Both the position numbers and the translations under genes were made by a program. This document shows, piece after piece, positions 1 to 6,470 of a DNA stretch of 8,562 nucleotides. The notes beneath the pieces are model-generated. The model ran no database searches and was not told where the DNA came from. It was given only the letters and a program-made list of their open reading frames with translations. The DNA is taken from assembly GCA_023393125.1 (NCBI GenBank), contig JAEWMQ010000025.1:1-8562 (forward strand). The letters run 5' to 3'. The stretch is from Bacillota bacterium (GTDB lineage: Bacteria; Bacillota; Clostridia; Lachnospirales; Cellulosilyticaceae). Every line of letters begins with the position of its first letter. The first letter of the stretch is position 1.

Positions 1-115
1 GGTAAGGGAGCCCTTTATTATCGTAAAGAAATCCAATTATATTTCCTGATAAATCCAAATATCCATAAACCCATGAGAAAACGGCTAATTGGAAATTTCC
101 AACTAGCCGTTTTGT
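1..115 (-). pseudogene. Possible RHS/YD-repeat fragment running off the left edge
   Basis: Read on the minus strand, this frame stays open for 38 codons from a TAG at 116-118 to the window edge. It contains the stretch DLSGNIIGFLYDNKGLPY, which resembles the YD/RHS repeat core of large secreted RHS proteins (pattern Asp-x-x-Gly-Asn-Ile-Ile-Gly-Phe, then an aromatic/Asn-Gly turn and Pro-Tyr). The frame has no ATG or GTG; a TTG at 56-58 has no convincing ribosome site. The part before about position 77 is the arm of a hairpin. It is therefore best read as a 5'-truncated or displaced RHS tip rather than the start of an intact gene. RHS loci often carry such promoterless tips. The alternative is a plus-strand gene tail (stop at 47-49 in one frame, 124-126 in another). 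Recognition rests on about 25 residues, so this is tentative. Confidence 0.4.
78..113. terminator. Bidirectional terminator-like hairpin
   Basis: The 10-base arm AAAACGGCTA pairs with TAGCCGTTTT, and the inside TTGGAAATTTCCAA is itself self-complementary. This gives an almost perfect 36-nt inverted repeat with a single A/C mismatch pair. A run of four T ends the stem on either strand. It lies 112 nt downstream of the minus-strand acetyltransferase gene and could end its transcript. It could equally end a plus-strand transcript entering from the left. Confidence 0.6.
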
Positions 116-124
116 CTACAATCT

Positions 125-160
125 GAGCAGTAAATGTACATTACATTTACTGCTCTTTTT
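125..160 (+). terminator. Rho-independent terminator, plus strand
   Basis: A perfect 14-bp stem (GAGCAGTAAATGTA with its complement at 142-155) closes a 3-nt loop and is followed by TTTTT at 156-160 on the plus strand. The minus strand has no T run after the stem, so the element is oriented for plus-strand transcription coming from the left. No complete plus-strand gene is visible before it. It therefore either terminates a gene beyond the window or acts with the hairpin at 78-113 as a two-stem barrier. Confidence 0.6.
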
Positions 161-224
161 CATTTATACTAATAATTCATTACAATAGTACTTATAAATA
201 GGTGTAGAAATATGAATGGTATTG

Positions 225-692
225 CTACAAAATATAAATCTTGTTTTCCTCATCATAGGTAAATCCTGCTGATAGCAACGTATTACAGGAGGCCCTATTA
301 CCTTCATCAGGCTGTACAATAATTCTCTTGGCACTTGTTGTCTCAGATAGGTGTTTGACTAATAAGTTAATAATTTTCGTCCCTAGTCCCTTTTTCAAAT
401 AGTCTCTTTCGCCAATCATATAATCTATGCTATATGTCCCCTCTAACTCAATATTTCCATGCCAATCTTCTCCGCTTAACTTATACTCATAGCACTGACA
501 AAAACCAATATCTCTCCCTTCACACACTACTATAAAATGCTCCACCCAAGCAAACTCATCTTGATCATGCTCTAGTTCATAAATCCAATCTAGTGGATGT
601 TCATACCACTCGGCGACATGGTCCTCATACACCCATTTCTTAAATAATTCAATATCACAACTTTGGAACTTTCTTAGCTCTACCTGATACAT
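225..692 (-). CDS. GNAT acetyltransferase, AAC(6')-like
   Basis: The 155-residue protein is the length of a single GNAT domain and would transfer the acetyl group of acetyl-CoA to an amine, in the cytoplasm. The acetyl-CoA-binding turn is seen as YLKKGLGTK (residues 98-106), following the strand YSIDYMIGE (87-95). The segment RIIVQPDEGNRASCNTLL then SAGF (123-144) is the usual GNAT C-terminal half. This pattern matches the Acetyltransf_8/RimJ-like group that includes aminoglycoside 6'-N-acetyltransferases, so aminoglycoside modification is possible. Many members, however, act on unknown small molecules or protein N-termini. A G-run (GGGGGA) about 7 nt before the ATG serves as the ribosome site. 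It is the last gene of the minus-strand set, 83 nt after the HIT gene. I saw no convincing promoter in that gap, only the 14-bp palindrome ATCAAAGCTTTGAT at 733-746. Family is secure; substrate is not. Confidence 0.85.
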   Translation of the reverse strand: MYQVELRKFQSCDIELFKKWVYEDHVAEWYEHPLDWIYELEHDQDEFAWVEHFIVVCEGRDIGFCQCYEYKLSGEDWHGNIELEGTYSIDYMIGERDYLKKGLGTKIINLLVKHLSETTSAKRIIVQPDEGNRASCNTLLSAGFTYDEENKIYIL

Positions 693-775
693 TCTTATTC
701 CCCCGTAACCTAGCTTTTATTTTCCCTTTTCTATCAAAGCTTTGATTGCACATCTCATTTTACTAACCATCTCTT

Positions 776-1177
776 TTAATCCTCTTCTGTAGGACGTTTT
801 TTATCATCCCACATTTCTTCTTTAGGTAACCACCACACAGGTCCCTTTTGAGGTATGTCACCTTCTACTCTAGGAAACAAGTGCCAATGCACATGAGTAT
901 CTCCATTTCCAAGAAGTTCATAATTTAATTTCTCTGGCTTAAATGTATTGTAAACAGCTTCAGCTACTAATGACATTTCCTCCAGATATTTCATTTTAAA
1001 TTCTTTATCTAGGAAATGTAGCTCTGTAACATGCTGCTTACATAAAAATAACGTATAGCCTCTGAAATGTTGATGATCTCCTATTACAACATAGCCTGTT
1101 TCTAGCTCAGTTACAAAATATGGATTTGTCCCATTCTTAATCATTTCTATTCTTTCACATATTAAACATGCCATCAT
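776..1177 (-). CDS. HIT family nucleotide hydrolase/transferase
   Basis: The 133-residue protein carries the histidine triad HVHWH (His95, His97, His99) in the context LGNGDTHVHWHLFPR. This is the catalytic signature of HIT enzymes, which cleave nucleotide phosphoramidates or dinucleoside polyphosphates through a covalent His-nucleotide intermediate. An N-terminal Cys4-x-x-Cys7 pair and His49 suggest the structural zinc site common in Firmicute HIT proteins. The tail after about residue 105 is rich in Trp, Lys and Asp. The start is ambiguous: two consecutive ATG codons follow GAGGGGG. The first (1175-1177) is 7 nt after GAGG; the second is 10 nt away and gives MACLICERI. The gene follows the SdpI-like gene by 35 nt, so co-transcription is likely. 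The cellular substrate cannot be read from the sequence. Confidence 0.9.
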   Translation of the reverse strand: MMACLICERIEMIKNGTNPYFVTELETGYVVIGDHQHFRGYTLFLCKQHVTELHFLDKEFKMKYLEEMSLVAEAVYNTFKPEKLNYELLGNGDTHVHWHLFPRVEGDIPQKGPVWWLPKEEMWDDKKRPTEED

Positions 1178-1212
1178 CTATCCCCCTCTTAAATCCTATC
1201 GTGTATTATATA

Positions 1213-1593
1213 TCATTTCCTGTGATGCCCATGCTCATCAAATGTTCTTTTTAAAGCTACCTCTGTAGGAAAGATAGATACAATTAAAAGAGCTGTCTGC
1301 ACACTGCAAAGTATTCCTCCAAAATCCCCAACCAAATCAGTATCTTTACCAATCACAAAAAGCATAGCAATCACAGAGATACTAAGCATAATCCAACCCA
1401 TATAACGCCATAGCCTTCCGCAATAATGATGTGCAAACTCCCATGTATCCTTATTTTTCATAGATCTTGATGTGCGATATCCAAAAACCGAGTTTATTTC
1501 TTTCGGTACTTTTTTTATAAAGTAACTACCAAACCCAATCATAGTAACTGGAATTATTAAATTCATTATTAACATAAAGGTCCAAAATCCCAT
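1213..1593 (-). CDS. SdpI-family small integral membrane protein
   Basis: The 126-residue membrane protein has three predicted helices (about residues 4-25, 64-82 and 90-112). Between the first two is the hallmark loop of the SdpI C-terminal domain (PF13630): FGYRTSRSMKNKDTWEFAH, followed by CGRLW (residues 37-62). In Bacillus subtilis, SdpI gives immunity to the SdpC killing peptide and sequesters the SdpR repressor. This copy lacks the extra N-terminal DUF1648 helices of the 207-residue B. subtilis protein, and no sdpABC toxin genes are nearby. The open frame extends 15 codons upstream, but the ATG at 1591-1593 is chosen because GGAGGG stands 7 nt before it and the protein then starts directly with the membrane helix. 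It is the first gene of the minus-strand set. It may act as an orphan immunity protein against membrane-active peptides, which is inference. Confidence 0.85.
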   Translation of the reverse strand: MGFWTFMLIMNLIIPVTMIGFGSYFIKKVPKEINSVFGYRTSRSMKNKDTWEFAHHYCGRLWRYMGWIMLSISVIAMLFVIGKDTDLVGDFGGILCSVQTALLIVSIFPTEVALKRTFDEHGHHRK

Positions 1594-1747
1594 AATACTC
1601 CCTCCATATAATGTGACTAGTCTATATAACCAACACAAAGATAAATTGGAATTTATAGCACTACATACAATCTTCTCCGCAACTTCTGATTTACTTTATT
1701 CCCTAGCTATAAATAGCTAAATATAATTTGTTTCAAAATTCAGTATA

Positions 1748-1776
1748 ATTATACCACGATAGTATTTATATTTAAA
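1748..1776 (-). promoter_or_regulatory. Extended -10 promoter for the SdpI-HIT-GNAT set
   Basis: On the minus strand a perfect TATAAT (1748-1753) is preceded directly by TGG, giving an extended -10 element. A weak -35 (TTTAAA, 1771-1776) lies 17 bp upstream. The predicted start of transcription leaves an untranslated leader of roughly 150 nt before the SdpI-like start codon. The 361-nt gap 1594-1954 otherwise holds only the terminator at 1854-1883 and two weak inverted repeats (TAGCTA pair at 1704-1719, TAGGAT/ATCCTA at 1780-1800). Confidence 0.45.
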
Positions 1777-1853
1777 TATTAGGATCATTCAAAAATCCTA
1801 GATACTAACCTTCAATTTATTAGTAATCGTCTCCAGCTCCATATTATAGGTAT

Positions 1854-1883
1854 AAAAAAAGCAGGCTATCTAAAAGCCTGCTT
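1854..1883 (-). terminator. Rho-independent terminator of the exporter operon
   Basis: A perfect 9-bp GC-rich stem (AAGCAGGCT with AGCCTGCTT) closes a 7-nt loop. Read on the minus strand it is followed by a run of seven T (1854-1860). It sits about 70 nt after the stop codon of the second exporter gene, exactly where the two-gene operon should end. It also shields the downstream minus-strand set. Confidence 0.9.
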
Positions 1884-1954
1884 CTTCTTTATTTGAGTTT
1901 TATCCCCTAAAATTCTTAGCTGAAATAGAATGCTTGTCATTCTAGCTTCGTTAG

Positions 1955-3748
1955 TTAACTATTAGATGTCATTGAAGTAGGTGGTGCAAATTGGCTATTG
2001 TAAAGTGATTCATAGAATCCACCTTTCGCCATTAGCTCTTCATGAGTTCCTTTTTCTACAATATTTCCTTCATTAAGAACGAGAATTAAGTCCGCACTTT
2101 TAATAGTTGAAAGTCTATGGGCGATAACAAAGCTTGTTCTTCCCTTCATGATGTTTCTCATTGCCTTTTGAAGTATAAGCTCAATTCTTGTATCTACTGA
2201 ACTTGTAGCTTCATCTAGAATTAAAATAGCTGGATCTGCTAATATAGCTCTAGCAATAGTTAGTAGCTGTTTCTCACCTTGTGAGATATTAGATGATTCT
2301 TCATTGAGAATCATATCATAACCATCTGGCAAGGTTTTAATAAAGTGATGGACATTTGCAATCTTAGCAGCCTCTATAATCTCTTCTCTTGTTGCACCAA
2401 ATCTTCCATACTCGATATTTTCAGCAATTGTACCTTTATACAGCCAAGTGTCTTGTAATACCATTCCAAAAAGACTTCTTAAGTCTTCCCTCTTCATATC
2501 ACGAATATCAACGCCATCGATTTTAATAGAACCACCACTTACATCATAAAAACGCATAAGTAAATTAATAAGTGTAGTTTTCCCTGCACCTGTTGGTCCT
2601 ACAATGGCTACCATCTGACCACTTTTTACCTCTAGACTAAAATCTTCAATAAGAGTAGAGCCTTCTTTATAACCAAATTTAACATGTTCAAAAGTTACAT
2701 TACCTTTAACATCTGGTAATTTAGCAGTATTCCCTGCATCACTTACTTCTTCCTTCTCCTCTAAAAATTCAAAGACACGCTCTGCTGCAGCAAAAGCTGA
2801 TTGAAGAGCTGAAGAAAGCTGTGTAACCTGTGTAAGTGGCTGATTAATCTGCCAAATATAGCGGATAAAAGCTTGTAAATTACCTACTGTTATAGCTCCA
2901 CCGATGGTTAATATACCTCCCATGGCCCCTATAATAGCAATCCCTAAATAACTTATAAGTGATACTAACGGTGACATAATACTTGAAATAAACTGTGCCT
3001 TAAACCCTTTCTGGCAAAGCTTATCATTAATTTCGCTAAATTCTTTTATAGCATCTTCTTGCTTGCCATATAGTTTAATTTCATTAAATCCCGTATACAT
3101 TTCTTGTATAGCACCATTTAATTTACCTAGCGCTTTTTGTTGATCATAAAATAAACGCTGTGATTTACCTACAATAAACTTAGATACAAGGTAGCTTAAT
3201 GGCACAATAAGCGTAGCCACTAGTGCCATCTGAATATTAATGGCATACATCATAGCAAGTGCAAGGGTAAGGGATAAGACTGAATTGATAATTTGATTGA
3301 AGCTTTGTTGCATAGCATTAGAGATTGTATCAACATCATTGGTAACACGACTGAGTACATCTCCAAAACTATTTTGGTCAAAATAACTAATAGGTAATTT
3401 TCTTATCTTACTTTGCACAGCATTTCTTAAGTCTCTAACTGTATTTTGAATCGCATTAGTTAATAAGAAACTTGCTATATACGTAAATACTGTACTTAAT
3501 ACATAAAGAACACCTAATAAAATGAGTACTTTAATAATATAAGAGAAATTAATACCTGCATTTTCTAGCCCTTTACTGATAGCTAATACATCCTCTGTAA
3601 GCCTTGTGATAATTAGTCCCTCTGTTCTTGGCGTAATGGCATTAATAACTGCAGCACCTACAATAAATAAAATGGCTCCTAAAAAAGGAATTAAATAAGG
3701 TTTTAGAAAAGGAATGAGTTTTTTGATTGTTTCTTTGAAGTTTCTCAT
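1955..3748 (-). CDS. ABC exporter half-transporter, catalytic-site subunit of heterodimer
   Basis: The 597-residue half-transporter has an N-terminal six-helix exporter domain (about residues 15-315) fused to an ATPase domain (about 350-585). Motifs are Walker A GPTGAGKTT (384-392), an unusual signature ISQGE (488-492) instead of LSGGQ, Walker B ILILDEATSSVD with catalytic Glu513, and switch His544 in IAHRLS. An intact Walker B plus a degenerate signature is the pattern of the TM288/LmrD/BmrD type. This subunit supplies the active Walker motifs while its signature faces the partner's inactive site. The long insertion between the first two helices (residues 45-70) is also typical. Its ATG overlaps the stop of the preceding gene (ATGA), and AGGAGGAG lies 8 nt upstream inside that gene, so the two are translationally coupled. 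The expected role is export of drugs or other amphipathic compounds; the substrate is unknown. Confidence 0.93.
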   Translation of the reverse strand: MRNFKETIKKLIPFLKPYLIPFLGAILFIVGAAVINAITPRTEGLIITRLTEDVLAISKGLENAGINFSYIIKVLILLGVLYVLSTVFTYIASFLLTNAIQNTVRDLRNAVQSKIRKLPISYFDQNSFGDVLSRVTNDVDTISNAMQQSFNQIINSVLSLTLALAMMYAINIQMALVATLIVPLSYLVSKFIVGKSQRLFYDQQKALGKLNGAIQEMYTGFNEIKLYGKQEDAIKEFSEINDKLCQKGFKAQFISSIMSPLVSLISYLGIAIIGAMGGILTIGGAITVGNLQAFIRYIWQINQPLTQVTQLSSALQSAFAAAERVFEFLEEKEEVSDAGNTAKLPDVKGNVTFEHVKFGYKEGSTLIEDFSLEVKSGQMVAIVGPTGAGKTTLINLLMRFYDVSGGSIKIDGVDIRDMKREDLRSLFGMVLQDTWLYKGTIAENIEYGRFGATREEIIEAAKIANVHHFIKTLPDGYDMILNEESSNISQGEKQLLTIARAILADPAILILDEATSSVDTRIELILQKAMRNIMKGRTSFVIAHRLSTIKSADLILVLNEGNIVEKGTHEELMAKGGFYESLYNSQFAPPTSMTSNS

Positions 3749-5475
3749 AGCATTAACTCCTCCTTAGATAATTGTGATAAAGCAATTTCTTTATAAATTT
3801 CACAGTTTCTTAGTAGCTCCTCATGTTTACCAATGCCTACTACTTCTCCCTCATTGAGTACAATAATTTTATCTGCTTCTAAAATAGAACCTATTCTTTG
3901 TGCTACAACTAATACAACAGAATCTGTAGTCTCTGCCTTAAGCTTTGCACGTAATACTGCGTCTGTTTTAAAGTCTAATGCCGAGAAACTATCATCAAAA
4001 ATATATATTTCTGGTCTTCTTACAATAGCTCTGGCAATGGACAATCTCTGCTTTTGCCCACCTGACATATTAGCGCCGCCTTCACTAATAGGCTCATCAA
4101 ACTGCTTCGCTTTACGTTTAATAAATGGATACGCCTGTGCAACCTTTGTAGAGTACTCTATCTCTTTAATTGTTGCATTCTTCTTACCGAATCTAATGTT
4201 ACCAGCAATGGTACCTGTAAATAACCTTGTTTTCTGTGGTATAAAACCAATTTTGCTTCTTAGAGCTTTAAGATCATAGTCTCTTACATCTACACCATCA
4301 ATCTTTACAGACCCTTCTGTCACATCATAAAATCTAGGAACTAAGTTAATAAGTGTACTTTTACCACTTCCTGTACTTCCAATAAAGGCAACCATTTCAC
4401 CTTTTTTAGCAGTAAAGCTAATATCACGTAGTACAGGTACCTCTCCGTCTGGATAAGTAAAAGTAACATGATCAAATTCCACTAAACCTTGCTCTTTCGT
4501 TTCAGTTATACCATTCTCTGGACTTACAATAATAGGTTTTGTTTCTAATAACTCCTGAATACGATTTGCAGATACCTGAGCTTTAGGATACATAACAAAT
4601 ACCATTGAGAAAAGCATAATAGAGTACATAGCATGGAATAAATACTCAATAAAAGCTACTAATTCACCTACTTGAAGTGTGCCTAAGCTGATCATCTGAC
4701 TTGATATCCAAAAGATTGCAATAATAGCTATGTTAAGCATCAAGAAGAAAGTAGGCTGTGAAATAGCCATGAGTTTAAACAACTTCTTAGATACCTTTGC
4801 ATATTTTTCATTAGTATCGGCAAATCTTTCATTTTCATGGTCATCATTACCAAAGGCACGAATAACTCTAATCCCTGTTAAATTTTCTCTCGAAATACGA
4901 TTAAGCGTATCTAGCCTGTTTTGCTGGGTTTCTGAAAGAGGGCCTGACTTCTTAGCAATAATTAGTACCCCTAATACGATAAAAGGCACCGTAACCGCTA
5001 GGACCCCTGATAAAGCTAGATTTGTCCTTACAATCATCACAACACTTACCAGGAACATAACTGGTGTTAAAAGCGCCATTCTGAGTAGGGTGTTTGTAAA
5101 TTGTAAAATTTGAAATGCATCATTTCCTGTTCTTGTAATCATTGAAGAAACACCAAAAGCATCATATTCACTATGAGAGAATTCTTGTGCTTTTTTAAAA
5201 ATATCATTTCGTATATCACGGGTTATACTGCTTGATATTCTAGATGAACAGTAACCAAGTAATATGGTTCCCAGTACACCAATAACTGAAATAATGGCCA
5301 TTATTATACCCATTTGATAAATGTAGGTTGTATTACCCACAGTAATACCATTATCAATAATCTTAGCCATAATGGTTGGTATACCAATCTCTACAAGTGC
5401 GAAACCAAAAACAGAAATAATGTTTAGGCACACAAGGAGCTTATAATTTTTCAAATAGCTTAAAATGAGTCTCAT
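3745..5475 (-). CDS. ABC exporter half-transporter, degenerate-site subunit of heterodimer
   Basis: The 576-residue protein has a six-helix exporter domain (about residues 10-300) and an ATPase domain (about 335-570). Walker A is GSTGSGKST (366-374) and the signature is canonical MSGGQ (470-474). Walker B reads IYIFDDSFSALD, with Asp495 where the catalytic Glu belongs, and the switch His is replaced by Gln526 (VVAQRI). These two changes define the degenerate-site half of heterodimeric exporters such as TM287, LmrC and BmrC. It can bind ATP but should hydrolyse it poorly at its own Walker site, while its good signature completes the partner's active site. It is the promoter-proximal gene, starting at an ATG 8 nt after AGGAGG, and its last four bases overlap the next gene. 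The divergent MerR-type gene 102 nt away suggests drug-inducible expression. Confidence 0.93.
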   Translation of the reverse strand: MRLILSYLKNYKLLVCLNIISVFGFALVEIGIPTIMAKIIDNGITVGNTTYIYQMGIIMAIISVIGVLGTILLGYCSSRISSSITRDIRNDIFKKAQEFSHSEYDAFGVSSMITRTGNDAFQILQFTNTLLRMALLTPVMFLVSVVMIVRTNLALSGVLAVTVPFIVLGVLIIAKKSGPLSETQQNRLDTLNRISRENLTGIRVIRAFGNDDHENERFADTNEKYAKVSKKLFKLMAISQPTFFLMLNIAIIAIFWISSQMISLGTLQVGELVAFIEYLFHAMYSIMLFSMVFVMYPKAQVSANRIQELLETKPIIVSPENGITETKEQGLVEFDHVTFTYPDGEVPVLRDISFTAKKGEMVAFIGSTGSGKSTLINLVPRFYDVTEGSVKIDGVDVRDYDLKALRSKIGFIPQKTRLFTGTIAGNIRFGKKNATIKEIEYSTKVAQAYPFIKRKAKQFDEPISEGGANMSGGQKQRLSIARAIVRRPEIYIFDDSFSALDFKTDAVLRAKLKAETTDSVVLVVAQRIGSILEADKIIVLNEGEVVGIGKHEELLRNCEIYKEIALSQLSKEELML

Positions 5476-5532
5476 ATTATTTACCTCCTTTTATATTTGA
5501 CTTACTTTATTAATAGTTTTCATCATTATTGT

Positions 5533-5563
5533 ATGTTAAACTATATACTAACCATACAGTCAA
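5533..5563 (-). promoter_or_regulatory. MerR-type exporter promoter with operator dyad
   Basis: On the minus strand TTGACT (5558-5563) and TAACAT (5533-5538) are separated by 19 bp. This is the overlong spacer typical of promoters that MerR proteins activate by twisting DNA. A 21-bp imperfect dyad at 5540-5560 fills this spacer: arms ACTnTAT and ATAnAGT around a TTA core, 7 of 10 position pairs matching. Its centre is 2 bp from the spacer centre. The predicted transcript starts about 50 nt before the first exporter gene. A second, wider arm pair GTATG/CATAC covers 5531-5557. The -10 is a modest match, so the assignment relies on geometry and context. Confidence 0.5.
5544..5549 (+). promoter_or_regulatory. 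Possible -10 box of the MerR-type gene
   Basis: TATACT on the plus strand lies inside the dyad of the divergent promoter. It would give a start about 22 nt before the regulator's ATG, without a good -35 box. If correct, the regulator bound to the dyad would cover its own promoter and limit its own expression. Weakly supported. Confidence 0.25.
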
Positions 5564-5577
5564 GAGGAGATTATTTT

Positions 5578-6420
5578 ATGGATAATAAACTAGAAGTTTA
5601 CTTCACAACAGGTGAGTTTGCTAAGCTTTGTGGTGTAAAAAAGCAAACCTTATTTCATTATGATGAAATCGGCTTATTCTCTCCCGCTCTTATTAAAGAA
5701 AATGGTTATCGCTATTATTCTTATCGTCAGCTTTATATTTTTACAATGATTCTTACACTCAAGGACCTTCACATGCCTTTAAAAGATATTAAGACATACC
5801 TTGATACACGTACACCCGAGACTTATATACAGCTTCTTGAGGAAAAGCTCTCTGAAGTAGATACTGCTATAGCTGATCTCATGGCAATAAAAAATCGCCT
5901 TACAACTGCTACCCACCGCACAGCATTAGCACTCAGCACAGAACACGCCAAAACGGTTTTAGTAGAGCAAGAGGAAGAGTATCTTATTGTTAGCTCAAAT
6001 ATAAATTCTGCCCCACATAAGGAATTCTCAACTTATATGATAGAATACATTCAATTTTGTAAGAAGTATGCATTAACTACTCATGATTCGCTTGGAACAC
6101 TCATTAAGTTTGAAGATATAGCAAATGGCCTTCAAGACTGCTTTACCAGTCTCTACGCCAAAACTCATGATACTACTATTCCATCCGTTATCGTTAAACC
6201 TAAGGGCTTATATGCTATTACTTATCACCATGGCAGTTACAAAACGACATATGAAACATACAAGAAAATTTTAGAATTTATTCAAAGACATCATCTTCAA
6301 GTAGGTGAATTTTTTTATGAAGATTATTTAATAGATGATATTGCCTCCTGTAACCCAGATGACTTTGTAACACGCATTATGATACAGGTAAAAGAAATGC
6401 CTTCACAAATCAACGTATAA
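5578..6420 (+). CDS. MerR family regulator with GyrI-like drug-binding domain (BmrR-like)
   Basis: The 280-residue length is close to that of BmrR (278). The N-terminus has the MerR winged helix: YFTTGEFAKLCGVKKQTLFHYDEIGLF (residues 8-34), then the wing NGYRYYSYRQ (42-51) with its conserved Arg-Tyr-Tyr. A dimerising helix follows (about 82-112). The C-terminal domain (about 128-272) resembles the BmrR/GyrI effector-binding fold, with KPKGLYAITYHHGSY (207-221) and GEFFYEDYLID (243-253). The acidic residues in the latter are candidates for contacts with cationic drugs. The frame is open 27 codons further upstream, but the ATG at 5578 is chosen because AGAGGAGA stands 7 nt before it and the earlier codons run through the promoter region. 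It most likely senses a toxic compound and activates the divergent exporter operon; the ligand is unknown. Confidence 0.9.
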   Translation: MDNKLEVYFTTGEFAKLCGVKKQTLFHYDEIGLFSPALIKENGYRYYSYRQLYIFTMILTLKDLHMPLKDIKTYLDTRTPETYIQLLEEKLSEVDTAIADLMAIKNRLTTATHRTALALSTEHAKTVLVEQEEEYLIVSSNINSAPHKEFSTYMIEYIQFCKKYALTTHDSLGTLIKFEDIANGLQDCFTSLYAKTHDTTIPSVIVKPKGLYAITYHHGSYKTTYETYKKILEFIQRHHLQVGEFFYEDYLIDDIASCNPDDFVTRIMIQVKEMPSQINV

Positions 6421-6465
6421 AAAGCCTTATATTTCCCCTTAGAAGTCTGGGGAAATATAAGGCTT
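6419..6465. terminator. Shared terminator between convergent genes
   Basis: A perfect 17-bp stem (6422-6438 with 6449-6465) encloses a 10-nt loop. On the minus strand it is followed by TTTTT (6419-6423), so it is a strong terminator for the permease-ATPase operon. On the plus strand the following bases (ATGTCTTATG) are only a weak T tract, but the stem is the sole candidate to end the regulator transcript. The T run overlaps the regulator's TAA stop codon, so the two operons share this 50-nt gap. Confidence 0.88.
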
Positions 6466-6470
6466 ATGTC

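Noticed and set aside
733..746. Palindrome ATCAAAGCTTTGAT between the HIT and GNAT genes
   Set aside because: A 14-bp self-complementary word in AT-rich DNA without a loop, T run or promoter around it can arise by chance.
1594..1638. 15-residue N-terminal extension of the SdpI-like protein
   Set aside because: The ATG at 1591-1593 has GGAGGG 7 nt upstream, and the extension would precede the first membrane helix without support.
1704..1800. Small inverted repeats (TAGCTA pair and TAGGAT/ATCCTA) in the leader region
   Set aside because: Six-bp arms in AT-rich DNA are too short to support a regulatory call.
3833..5113. Plus-strand open frames of 127-148 codons opposite the exporter gene
   Set aside because: They are antisense to a well-supported ABC half-transporter, have no ribosome site, and their composition is that of a complement shadow.
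5497..5577. Longer N-terminus for the MerR-type regulator starting at 5497
   Set aside because: The extra 27 residues cross the divergent promoter and have no ribosome site, while the ATG at 5578 has AGAGGAGA 7 nt upstream and matches the family's N-terminus.
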